A DNA stretch of 64,000 nt from Diphasiastrum complanatum (Eukaryota; Streptophyta; Lycopodiopsida; Lycopodiales; Lycopodiaceae), in NCBI GenBank assembly GCA_029204225.1, contig CM055097.1, forward strand, positions 61,788,640 to 61,852,639. Direction: 5' to 3'. Below are positions 47,496-59,640 of this stretch, piece by piece (position 1 is the first letter of the stretch; every line of letters begins with the position of its first letter). The notes beneath the pieces were generated by a model. The model did no database searches, was not told the origin of the DNA, and was given only the letters and a program-made list of their open reading frames with translations. A program made the position numbers and the translations under genes.

Positions 47496-50400
47496 ATGCA
47501 ATTGGATGCGCATACGTCCTTTAGAATTATCGCTGCTCGATCAAATCACAATCCATGTGCCGTTTGGCAAACGAAATCCGAGAATTTTTCATCAGCATAT
47601 GGAATTTCGGATTTCATATTTAAGCCTTGTATCGGAGGGTTGGAAAATAGATGGATCACAGAATCTTATTCGCCTCCCAGGCGCTGTACATGCATCCTGC
47701 CTCTCCCAAAATCTGGGTTTACCACTGCGGGTTTTCTGAGAGAAAGATCCAAGATTGCTGTGAAAAGGGCTCTGATTAAGTTTGCTAAGAGGAAACAGAA
47801 GTTCCCGGTAGTCAGGGCAGAGGTGCAACTTGCTGGAGGGCTGGATGTCATCAATAATTTGGGCTTGGACACTTTGACATTTCTAGCTGCAACTGTGTTG
47901 GTTATACCTGCCTTTAAGGCTATCAATGCAAGCCCGGTATGTCCAATGTACAATCCTAAAGTTGATTGGTTTTTTATAGCTTATCTAAGTTTGTGTAGTC
48001 TTTCACTTCACATGGTTTAAAGAAAGCCAGGCCTATCAACCTGTTTTACCAGTTTGGAAACTCATACTTTGACGGCTACTCGAAATGCGCAGATTTTGGG
48101 ATTTCTATTGTCTGGTGTAGTTCTCAATCAACTGGGCTTGATTCGAAATGTCATGGATATCAAAGCTTTGTCAGAATTAGGTATTCTTTTTCTCGTAAGT
48201 AACACCTGCCAGCTTCTTAAAGTTTCGCAGACTGTTTTCCTTGATAGTCTTATTAACTGTCTAATATTTGATCTTGTTCTACACCTTTTAACTCATGTTT
48301 AAGTTTGCAGTCCATTGTCTTTTTTATTTACCAATTACAACTCAAAACTAAAGTCTCGTTTGCTTTGCATACAATCCATTTGCTTCGCTAGAGGACGAAT
48401 TAAGATGTAAGGTCCTTTTTCTGGTGTTTCTGCTTTTTCTTAATTTGTTGTAACATTCCAGCTCTTTGAAATGGGGTTGGAGCTTTCTCTCGCACGCTTG
48501 AAAGCATTGGCAAGATTTGCCTTTGGCATGGGACTAGCTCAGGTACATTTTTGTTTAAGCCTAGAGGAGTATTGACTATTTCTTATTTGGTTTGAAAGAT
48601 TTGTTTCAAATGATTAGAATTTAGTGTCTTAAATCTTCATTGTCCTTGAAAATTCTATCCATGCAGCTGGGCTAAACACTTTCTTAGATTTGCTCGATGC
48701 CATCCATTTTGGGAAATATTGGAGCAACAAACTATGCTTCAAAAGTCTTAATTGAGATAAGTGAATAGCTATGCACGTAATACCCACGCTGGACTTTACA
48801 AGAAAACTGGGCAGTACAGAATAAACAGCTCACAGGCTAGCCTGTCATGACTTCATCTAATTGAAGAATTGCCTTGTCGCCCCCTAATGGCTCCAGAAAC
48901 TAACTAGAAACCTGTGTACTATTGCATGTAATCTAGGAAATTTGACTTGAGGAAGTGCCATTGCAAGTTGCATCTTTTCTTAGGAGTTGAGCATAGTAGT
49001 CCTCAGACTTGACAATAAAGAGTCTGTTGGGTTTTTTGTGCTTGACTCCATAGGGTACATCTGTTTGGCCCAAATCAAATTGATAAATATACTAAGCATA
49101 AATTTGCAGTTGGAAAAGGTGCACTATTCTAATGAGAGTCAGAATGCAGGTTTTTTTTTCAACATTGGCATTTACAGCGTTTGAACTTCCACCCAATGGG
49201 GCCATTGGCACAAAGATGTTGGAGTTCCTTTTTCATTCTAGGCCTGATCTGGCAAGTACAGTTTCATGGCTTTTGACTTTTTCAACGTTTTGAGCAATAT
49301 TTTCCTGTATTTGCTTGAGGGAAGCTTTAGATCTGGAATTTATTCATGTTTGGGTTGGCTGTTGGTTAGCTTGACATCCAAGGTTTCGTCCCAGCTTTGA
49401 GCCTCCCCTTGGAAACCAAGAAGCATGTTTGGATTTTGTTGGGTTTTCTATGCATTTTAGCCAGGATTCATAAGGTTTGAGTTTGTCTCAGATTTAATTT
49501 CATAATGAGATGTCGAGTACTACTATATGTTTTCTATTGTTCCATGCAGGTCAATATCAGAACCGTTGATGAAGCTGTTGTCATTGGGGCTGGGCTGTCC
49601 CTGTCTTCATCAGCATTCGTCCTTCAGGTTATTGAATTTTTCTTAAACGTTGTAGAGTATGTTTTATGCAAATTCTGGCAAGAAAGTGTTATCAAGGCAT
49701 TTTATGGTGGGTATGTATGATAGCATGATGGATGTTTTGGAACTGAATCAAAACTTTTCAGAAATGTTCTAGAACATATTCTGCATTTGATTGTGTGCTT
49801 TGAAAAAGCTGTTATCAGCAGTCAAGAGTGTGGAATCTTTATGAGGCTGCAATTGCAGAATTTCCAAATTCCCTCATAATCAGATTGTCTCCCTTGAACC
49901 ATGGATCTTTTCATATACCATCTACTTCCTTTGCACTTCAAGAACTTATATCAAAAGTATATAAGAACTTATACTTTTTTTTTTCTGTCCAGATGGTCAG
50001 ATTGGTTCTCTTATGTCAAGTCAAACCGAAAGTTGGGTTCACTTCAATCACATCTTGTCAACATCTCGACTTAAAAATGATTGAAACATAAATACTGACT
50101 AACAAAAAACGTAATTAGTGGATTGCTGCTATATGGACAAGTCTTTTTTTATGGAGGGATTGATGACTTTCTGACTCTTAGGAATTTGATGCCTTACTTT
50201 GTAATCACAGTGAAATCCTTCGCAATCATGAATTTGTTTCTTGGATTACTTATTCATTGTTAGATATGGCAAGTCAATGCTCAAACTGCACTAACTTGAC
50301 CAGCTTAAGTCGTAGAATCTCCTCATTGCCAATAATTTCACTGGCATCCATCTGTTAGCATTGCTTTTCTGATCATCATTCTTTCTCTCCCTAATTGCTG

Positions 50401-53400
50401 ATGTTCAGATGTGGTTTCCGTTCTGTCTGCTTTCTCATTTATGTGTAAGCACTGGATATCTTGTTTTTTTGACAGTGAGTACTTGCAACATTAGTTACAT
50501 GCCTGTGTTTGCATTCGGAAAGATGCATAACATAGTGTCCCATTTTTATTGATTCCTTGACATTGTCTTGACATTTGATAAGGCTGATGGTTGGTATTGA
50601 CATGACGGTTTTACTGCAGTTGTTGGCGGAGAAGGGCGAGCTTCCCACTCGTTTTGGGTCAGCAACTTTAGGAGTTCTTCTCTTGCAGGTGTCAAAGCTT
50701 AGAACTCAGTCTTAGAGGTTGTTCTTGTCCAAGGGTAATTTTTGAAGTTTGTAAATTTGCACTTGCACATGACTTGCTGTTTAGAATGACAGATGTCTGT
50801 GTGAAATTCTGCAACTTACAGGATATTGCTGTTGTGCCTTTATTGGTTATTCTTCCAATCCTGGAGAGTGGGGTAAGGGTTTAACATTTTTATCGTGTTG
50901 TCAGCATGGATCAACCTAATGCATCCTTATTTTCTTGCCTTGATAGCTTTCCTTGATTATCGCCTTTAGCTCATATGATTTGTGTTGCTGTCCGTGATTA
51001 TGCCCGAGGTTCTAGGTATGGTTAAAGACAAGTCACACCTACTTCTGCAGGCCAAAATCAGATACAGAAGGATGTTGTTTCGGTTTTTTATTATGCCATT
51101 TAATTTCTGATGTCATGTGCATCGTGTGTTTTCTTCTTTATGTGGCTAGTAGAATCTTTCGGAGGAAAGCTTGTGGCCTGTGCTTGCGGCCGAAAGTTTA
51201 AAAGCCCTTGGCGGTTTGGGCGCTCTTTCCCTTGGAGGTCAATTGCTTCTTCGCCGGATCTTTGAAGTGAGCCATTACCCTAATCGGTCTGATGTTCTGA
51301 AAGGCATTCTTTTCTGATTTTTATCTCTATACTCTGTCACCATTCAACACATTCACTGTCCTTAATTGGTCACTGCTGCAAATTTGGTTCATATTGATGG
51401 CGAGAGTTTCAGTGCTGAATGTTTGTATTGCAGATAGTCGCTAATTCAAGAAGCTCAGAGGCATTCGTTGCACTCTGTCTTCTGACTGTGACAGGCACTT
51501 CTCTGCTTACACAGAAGCTTGGTTTCAGCGATACGGTAAAAATTAAGTTGTCATTGCGAAACAGTTTGAACTTTCTTCTTTTCTATGCTTGATAGCACCA
51601 AAACTTCTCAAAAGAAATTCTGTCCCTTTTGTTGGTGAAGGCCTCCTTTCCTCTCCTTGAGCTTAGGAATCTCACTGCAATCTCCGCATAAAGGGACATC
51701 CAAAAGCTAAGAAAAGTAATTCTTCTACATTCCCCAAATGGATTTGGATTGCAGTAGCTAACAATTAAGTGTTTTCATCACTATAGCTAGGAGCTTTCCT
51801 TGCTGGCGCGCTTCTGGCAGAGACAAACTACAGAACTCAAGTTGAAGCTGACATTCGTCCTTTTCGTGGGCTTCTACTTGGTCTTTTCTTTGTCACCACT
51901 GGAACATCAATCGACATTCAGGTGCTGTTTAATTTATAATGGATATATTACATAATGTTTTCAGACCTCCAATAAATTGTCTTGATGATTTGATGAGCTA
52001 AATCAGGAAAAACAATAGACGAGCTAATCTTGTAAAATAGAGTTCCATTGATTCCGAAAATGTCCAAAAGGACACAAAATAGGTTGTGAATCTATCAAAG
52101 ATGAGATTTTTTAAGTGATCTTGCAGTATGTCACGAAGAACTGGTTCCTCTCCTGCTGTTTCTCATAGTTCTCCCATTCTGTTACAGAGCACCAAAATAA
52201 TGTAGCTTGAGACGCAGTCTAGTAGTGCTCTTTAATTATAGCCTTTAATTTAGCGTGTTTCTAAATATTGCAATTACAGTTTGTTTTAATAAGATGTTAC
52301 CTTAGGATCAACTGATTGAGATTAGGATAGAATCTGTATGCAGCTTTTGTTGAGGGAGTGGCCCAACGTCTTAGCACTTCTGGGAGGTCTAATTGCCATC
52401 AAGACAGCTATAATCACTGCGATTGGTCCACGGGTGGGGTTAACATTACCAGAAAGTGTGCGGATTGGGCTACTTCTTTCACAAGGAGGAGAATTTGCAT
52501 TTGTGGTTTTCTCCCTTGCCAACCGGTACTCCATAATCTTTCAATTGCAGAATTAGATGGGAGAGATAGTGTGTCGCTTGCAAAAGAGCTTTGAATCTGT
52601 AATGAATGTCAAGTCAGAACATACAAGCTTTCTAAACAGTTTTTTTGAGGTAGTTGATTGTAAAGTCCGCATGCAAATGCTTATTCCATGGACTTACCTT
52701 TTCTGCTTTTCATGAAAACAGTCTTGGAGTGCTTCCATTGGAGCTCAACCGTCTTCTGATCATAGTGGTTGTTCTGTCGATGGCTTTGACCCCATTTTTG
52801 AATGAAGTTGGTCGTAAAGCTGCAGAGGAGCTAGAAGCACGAGCTGAACATTCTCAAGCTGCTGTAAGTAGCGCAAACTGAGATAATGCAAGTGCTAACA
52901 TGTATTGGCCATTAAAAGAGTCAAAAGGATATCTTTGGAATTATGTTTTCTTATGTGAGCATTGCTTTATGCTATTTAGAAGTGCAGCTGAGCTTTGCGA
53001 AGTTATTCTCATGCAGGCGGTTGAGACCATGAAGAATTCTGATGGAGTCAATGAACCTGTTGTGATTATTGGATTTGGACAAATGGGTCAGGTCGGTATT
53101 TCTTAGCGATGAGTATTGTCTTCAAAGTGTTGAAACATATCATTCTTTTAACTTTGTAAGATTTGTGAGGTTGTGGATGTTGCTGCACACACTTGACATG
53201 ACATGTAAACAGGTTCTTGCCAATTTTTTGTCTACTCCTCTGGCTTCTGGACTTGGTGGTGGTGCAGGAGGAGGATGGCCTTATGTGGCTTTTGACTTAA
53301 ACCCAGGACGTGTGAAGGTTAGATGTTTGCTTTATACTAGGGATGACAGTAATACAGCTACTTAAGCAGACATTTTTCAAAGGGGCTGAGTTTTTCTCCT

Positions 53401-54384
53401 CACCAGGCAGCTTGTAAGCTGGGGTTCCCTGTGCTATATGGTGATGGATCTCTTCCAGTTGTACTTCAGACAGCTGGAATCTCCACACCTAAAGCTATTA
53501 TGGTGATGTACACTGGTCGTAAACAAGCAGTGCAGGCTGTTGAGAGACTCCGTCTTGCTTTTCCAGGGGTGAGATTTGCTACATATATTGTACCAACACT
53601 CTGCAACATCTTGTTGGCATCATGCATCAACATTTATCTCCTCAATGCAATGTAGATACTTGTTACTACCTGCTGTATGCTTGCAAACATTTAGCTTATG
53701 ATTGCCAATTTCTTTGAAAGAAAATTCACAGCAGATATATGGTGAATTTGTGTCTCTGGTTCTTTTAGACTGCTCAAGAATTTTTTTTGCATTTATGGCA
53801 CAGGTACCTATATATGCAAGAGCTCAGGATCTTGGGCATCTCCTTGAGCTGAAAAATGCTGGTGCAACTGATGCAATATTGGAAAATGCAGAGGTACAAA
53901 CCAGACAAGCTGGCTGGTTATTATGCTCGTTCGGTACCAGGCTCTTCTTTCTTTTATATAAGCCTTGAGTACTTGCTTTGTTTACACGCTTTCTGATTTC
54001 TGCTTTTGCCGCGCTTTGAGTACTTTATTCATTCTAAAAAAAATACTGTCAAAGGAATACTGCATGCTAGTAGCAGTGTTCTTTTCTCATCAAAGCAGAT
54101 TAATGTTCTTCAAATGCCTTGAGATTCTAGATGCCAATTGTGATATAAAAACATTAATTCCCTCAAATCTCATGTCTTTTGAGATTACTCTCACGACTGA
54201 TAGGTTGATTTTGATTTTGCAGACAAGTTTGCAATTAGGTTCAGTGCTTCTGCAGGGCCTTGGTGTCATGTCAGAAGATGTTGCCTTCTTAAAGCATATG
54301 ATCCGGGAGTCTATGGAACTTCGTGCAAAGGAAGCATTATTGAAGAAGGAAAGCAAGGAAACGGATTGGCTGATGCCTTTTGAG
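47496..54384 (+). CDS. KEA3: Chloroplast K+/H+ antiporter KEA3
   Basis: Seventeen coding exons, all phase-compatible: 47496-47936, 48093-48194, 48462-48542, 49150-49251, 49550-49627, 50620-50688, 50822-50872, 51153-51266, 51434-51535, 51787-51921, 52344-52525, 52722-52863, 53017-53091, 53213-53317, 53407-53568, 53804-53893, 54223-54384. They give 731 residues before the unresolved C-terminus. The start is the first ATG after the acceptor at 47466. Residues 1 to about 110 are Ser/Arg-rich and acid-poor, like a plastid transit peptide. The CPA2 antiporter domain covers about 120-520 ([63 protein letters not shown]). A KTN nucleotide-binding domain follows, with GFGQMGQ at about 552-558 and AFDLNPGRV at about 584-592. 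KEA3 of plants is a thylakoid K+/H+ antiporter that lets protons leave the lumen and speeds relaxation of non-photochemical quenching. Intron 4 (49252-49549) uses a GC donor. Confidence 0.94.
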
Positions 54385-54420
54385 GTGTGTATAATTCAAA
54401 AGCATTATAATTCATTGTAG

Positions 54421-54790
54421 TTTTACAGTTTCCCTGTCAGACAAGTCCATGCTTTCTATCTTATATTTTATGGCTTAAAGTCATTTGCTGTAAGTTAGGC
54501 ACCATCTAGCCTTTTTTCTATGATCAGTTGGATTTCTTTTGGAAAAATGGCACTTTTAACTTCCTTGCAAAAGCATATCCATATGCTTTCTTTGTTTTCC
54601 GATTTGAACTAGGAACAATTTGGCCTGGCTGATTACTTGGGGCATGCCCATTTTTGGGGATTTTAAGTTTATTTTCCCCTCTGCACACGAGCCACTAGGA
54701 GTCAAAAAGTATAGTTCTTTTGAATATCTAGCAAGTGGTCTTTCTTTTTTCAATGCCTTGTTGATGACTAGGATTTTAACTACCATACAT
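54421..54790. other. Intron or 3' flank of KEA3, non-coding
   Basis: If the donor GAG|GTGTGT at 54384/54385 is not used, the KEA3 frame would add VCIIQKHYNSL and stop at 54420. Nothing else coding was seen here. Confidence 0.4.
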
Positions 54791-55599
54791 AGTTCCTAGG
54801 AATGGTATGGAACTGTTCCTGAAAAAAAAGAAACTATTACTTGAAAAATAGCTCCAGTGTCGGTAAATCCGCTTAGAAAATGATTAGATCATTGTTTTTG
54901 AGGTTTCTAAGAAAGGCTCCTGTACACAAATAAGGGTTTACGTTTTTGTTCCTAATTGAGTTCCGAGGATCATGTTCCTAAGTTGACGATGCTCTTAGGA
55001 ACAAGAACAAGAATAGGAACGGAACAAGAACAATCACAAAAGTTGCTTAGAACAAGAACATGAAGCTCTAGGAACTTGGGAATAGGAACAAAAAGTTAGG
55101 CACATAAACTTAGGAACATGAATAGGAAGCCCTAGAAACTTAGGAACATGAACGGGAACAGAAACTTAGGAACATGAATTTAGAAACAAGAAGTCCTAGG
55201 AACTTAGATTCAACAGGAATGGGAACATGAATAGAAACCCTTTAACTTTCTACAAGGAACTTAGGTTTCAACAGGAATAGGAATAGGAACCTGAAACCCT
55301 TCTTGACGGATGCACTTGGGAACCGACAGGAATGGGAACAAGAACAGGTTCTCAAACCTTCATAAGCCATAGTAGACAGGTATATTAGAAAAACCCCAGT
55401 TTGCTGAATATAGATTGGTACATAACATCATGTAGAGTCTAGACCATCCTTTAATATGCCCAAGATAATGATTAGGGATACAATTCACAAAAAAAGCTTA
55501 CAAAACATTATACCATTTGCAACCCAAAATGCTTCAAAAACAAATAGCTTTTAAGTTTAAAGCAAACCATATCAACATGAAAACGGAGGTCATAAAATC

Positions 55600-55634
<35 letters not shown>

Positions 55635-55860
55635 GGGGGGGGGGGGGGGGGGGAGTGGTTTAAGGAACCGTTCCTATTTAGGTACGGTTCTGGTCCTAAA
55701 TAGGAACGGATCTTTACCAAAAAAAAAATCCGTTCTTGAGGAACATAATTACCGTTCCTTAGGATAGGTGTTGTACCCGTTCCTATCCCAAAATGTTAGG
55801 AATGAGTATCAATGCTGACATAGGAACTTCAATTGTATATACTCCTTCCATCTTTGACTT
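54790..55860. repeat. GGAAC-rich repeat block with T/G homopolymer run
   Basis: The block is built of GGAACA, GAACAAG and AGGAATAGGAAC words, with GTTCCTA words at its right side in inverted sense. A pure T run followed by a pure G run lies at about 55604-55653. It begins near CATAGTTCCTAGGAATGG (about 54788) and ends near GTTCCTATCCCAAAATG. It could be a non-autonomous DNA element, but no target duplication was found. Confidence 0.5.
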
Positions 55861-58320
55861 GCTGGGTGCTCTTTGAGAATAAGTGGTAGTGCAAAGCTAT
55901 ACAACTATTGTAATTTTGGGTTGCCTTGTATTCACATTTCAAACAATCAATCCACCTACTTGCTAAGTTGTTACCAACTTGCGTCTTGAAAGATCAATGA
56001 GGTGATGCAAATGGGCTCTTACCATGCTACAAAGAAATGTAGTGAAGGTGATAGTTATGGACTTTTGGTTAGGTTTTATCCAATAGTTGGTGCATTAAAT
56101 ATGCACTATATGATTTGTTGCCTGAATGAGCTTTCTGGAAGGATCTCGACAGTTGGGCACCCAACCATAAGTGGAAACCCTATTTTGATATATGTATCTA
56201 TTTGTGAAATTAGAATATATCCAATTTCACAAATTTAAATTGAGAAGCTAGTGATGTCATAAGACAAAGCTTAGAAACAATATACATGCAACCAAAAAAG
56301 TCAAAGGATCTAAATCAAAACAAGAACATAGAATTCAATAGCCAAACAACATTGCTTGTCTCATCAATACCGAAGCATAAGTGCTAACTAGAAACCCTAT
56401 TTTGATACCATAAATATTTCTGAGTGGCCCCTCCTTTGATGATTAGAAATTGTGAGTCTCTTCAGGGAAGAGCTCAAAGGTCAACTCTCTAAAGTTCCTA
56501 CATCTTCTTATCAAAGTTTTGAGGCCGTTTTAGCTCACTATGAACTCAATCTTCATTATTCTGCACTCAACACACTTGAGGCACTTTAGACTTAGGGTAG
56601 TGATTTGGCTTTCAAGCAAGAGGGAGTTGAGGAACATAGTGAAACACTTCAACTTTATTGGTTGGTAAGATAAGTAGTTGCCATTTTTCTCGTAGATTGT
56701 CATCTTTTTGCATTCTAGTGAAATGTCTCCTCTCAAGCTATAGCTATTGAAATCAAATATCTCTTTGTTTTAATTATTGATACTTAATTTCTACTTGCAA
56801 GATCTTGTTGATTTCAAGAGAGATTTCTCAAAATGGCTTGAGCATTTTGAAAAAGTTCAACAAACTGGTGCCTTATTTTTATTTGTACTCACAAATATAT
56901 ATGTATGGACCAAATACCACTCTATACACAAAACACCTGCCTCTATATCTAATCACCGTTTTTCCTATAAGCTAAAAATTCTCAAGTTTTCTGCAAAGAG
57001 ATTTTATTTCAACGTTGAGTGGTTCTATACATTCTTTGCTCACCAAAAAGTGCAACAAACTTTGTGGCTCATCAATTAGATAACTCTATCTCATGATATC
57101 TCATTAGAGAGCTTTTTGCATTTAAGCAAGTTTGCACGATGGAGGACAACTATCTATGGTCATTTTTTTTAATGATTTCAGGGTTTTCACCTCCTATATT
57201 GCTTGCTCATTTTATAGCATTAGTGGACAGCCTATATTGAAATCAAATATCTACCTTGTAGAGGTATTCTCACTCTTCTGCATGTTGATCTTTGCAACAC
57301 ATGTGGACAACCTCTATTGCCATTTGGTGCCTCTTTTATGAGGGCTTTTAACGTGATTTTTCTTTACATACGTCTTGCTGATTTTTTTGGCATACATTTA
57401 TCACATCCATACCAATAATTTTTTAGCTCAACGGCACTTTTGTGTGGACCTATGATATAGAGAAGAGGCAGTGGCACTTCAATTTTTATCAACTTCTATG
57501 TTATTCTTGTTTTTGTACTTGTGTTTGTCTTGTCCGCATCATTTTCGTGAGTATTCACTTCTTTGCTCTATCCTTGTCCATTATAGGTCCTTTCGGGACA
57601 TGGAATTGGAAAATTGGTTGAATACATTAGAGCCTTGCTTTGAGATCTATCCAGAACATGATGCTTTTAGTGTCACATTGGTTGTTTGATTCTCTAAATA
57701 TAGAACTAAGTTTGGGAGGGAGACACTGACTAGTTGCTTATTCTACTGATTGGGATACTTTTGTCGAGGATCTTATTCAAATAGATTCATCCCATGATGT
57801 TCTTAGGACATATGTCATGTGTTTCAGATGCTACAAAGGTTATTGTGGATAAATGGTGTTGACTACCCCCTAGTAATTTAGCCTCATTCCATGAGCAAGA
57901 TGTCCATACACGTATTTGAGTGGTATTGGAACAAACGATGATACATGCTTTTAGATCCCGCCATTGGAGCAATCAATATTGCACACCCTTGAGCCTGATC
58001 AAGACCAGTACATGTTAGGTTTCCAAGCTGGCTCACCTTGAATCCTTGGATTTCTAACCTTCTCTTATATTCTACTATTTTGCATGGACAAGTAAAACAA
58101 CACATGCACACCTTGCACCCTTCAAGGTAGAATTTTCTATCTCAATGATGTATCATGAATAAGGAAATCATCAAAATAAACTAGAATTGACACAAATTTG
58201 GCAAAAGCCAACCTTGCACTCATCATTGAGATGAATACATACTAGTGATAATTGCATCTAAATTCATTCTTGGAGAACATAGAGACTATAAAGTCCCTCA
58301 CCAAGGATACAATAGCCAAG
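55861..58320 (+). other. Decayed sequence, possible retrotransposon gag remnants
   Basis: Plus-strand pieces such as MELENWLNTLEPCFEIYPEH (about 57600-57660) and, in another frame, DTFVEDLIQIDSSHDVLRTY (about 57750-57810) resemble the start of a Gypsy-type gag in spacing, but frames are heavily broken. No other domain is seen. The rest is non-coding and would lie in the last KEA3 intron. Confidence 0.25.
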
Positions 58321-58329
58321 CAAGCCACA

Positions 58330-59640
58330 ACAAAGCAACACAAGGGAATCGGATGGTAGACAAACCGACCCAACCAAACCTAGATGGAACGAATCTAGCC
58401 CCCAAGCTATGGATCAATCACTCACAAGAGATAGAGGAGTCACACCAGTAGCATGTAGCTACCAACATCACAATCAAGCATATATTAGTGAGAGTCCAAT
58501 GGGTTTACTTATACCCTTCAAGGCCCATGCACCACTAGTAGTGCATTGTGACACCTCACGGGACACATATGCAGCCTAATTGAGCCACATCATCCAATTC
58601 CCCTATGAGTCACTAATAGACCCATTAAAATTCACCATCTTGAGTTCAGGCCCCCAACCATTAATTATGACCATATATACATGAGGGCCCCAAACCCCTC
58701 ATAATCATAATTAAATTATAGATTGAGGTAGGCCTACTGACCTCCTAACGGGATAATAGTAATCTGAGATCAGTTGTGGGCATGATATTCTTCCTTTTCA
58801 GGCTGCCTTCATGTTCCCAGGAATCATCATATCATTGGTATGGCCCTTCCATCGAACAAGATGCTTGGTAACTATACGATTTCTCAATCGTTTAGTTCTA
58901 GTGTCCAAGATCTTTTTGGGTTCAAGTCGAGTCATACCCGAAGATTCATCCAACAGGTCCAATCGATCTCCAGAACCAAGATGTTCCCTTTCACGTAGAC
59001 TTCTCTTAAATCGACTTACATGGAAAATCGGGTGCACTTGCGTTCCTTCCGTGTGGTCCAATTAGTAAGCGAAGGATCCAATCTTTTTCAAGATTTTATA
59101 TGGTCCCCTATTTCTAGTGGACAATTTGTAATGCTTGCAGGTACGCATTACGCTAGAATCCTTTGGGATTCATAAATACACCCAAACCCCCACTAGAAAG
59201 TCTCGAGGCGACCTTTTTAGACCAACCCAACCAAACCTAGATCAAATGGATCTAGCCCCCAAGCTATGGATCACTCACTCACAAGAGATAGCAGAGTCAC
59301 ACCAACATGTAGCTACCAATATCACAATCAAGCATACACTAGTGAGAGCCCAATGGGTATACTTATACCCTCCAAGGCCCATGCACCAGTGCAGTGTGAC
59401 ACTTCACAGGACACACATATGCAACCTAACTGGGCCACATCATACAATTCCCCTATGAGTCACTGATAGACCCATAAAAATTCACCATCTTGAGTTTAGG
59501 CCTCCAACCATTAATTATGATCATATACACATGAGGGCCCCAAATCCCTCATAATTATAATTAATTTACGGGTTGAGATAGGCCTATTGACCTCCTAATG
59601 GAATAATTAATCCAAGATCAATTCTGGGCATGACAGAGAC
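58330..59640 (-). mobile_element. Collapsed Ty3/Gypsy element: repeat, integrase end, repeat
   Basis: Two direct repeats of about 430-460 bp (about 58340-58795 and 59218-59637) share long phrases such as CCCCCAAGCTATGGATCA and CATCTTGAGTT and end GGGCATGATA/GGGCATGACA. Between them, on the minus strand (59061-58798), is an integrase C-terminus with chromodomain-like sequence: HPIFHVSRFKRSLRE, KKILDTRTKRL and KHLVRWKGH. It ends just before the left repeat, where a 3' LTR belongs. Read on the minus strand the repeats begin TGTCATGCCC, as an LTR should. Protease, reverse transcriptase and RNase H are missing. Confidence 0.72.

Noticed and set aside
47440-47953. Overlapping ORFs on both strands over the first KEA3 exon
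   Set aside because: The KEA3 frame is fixed by its continuation into the antiporter domain; the others are shadows.
58245-59466. ORFs across the Gypsy LTR repeats
   Set aside because: They lie in LTR sequence and repeat at both copies; not independent genes.
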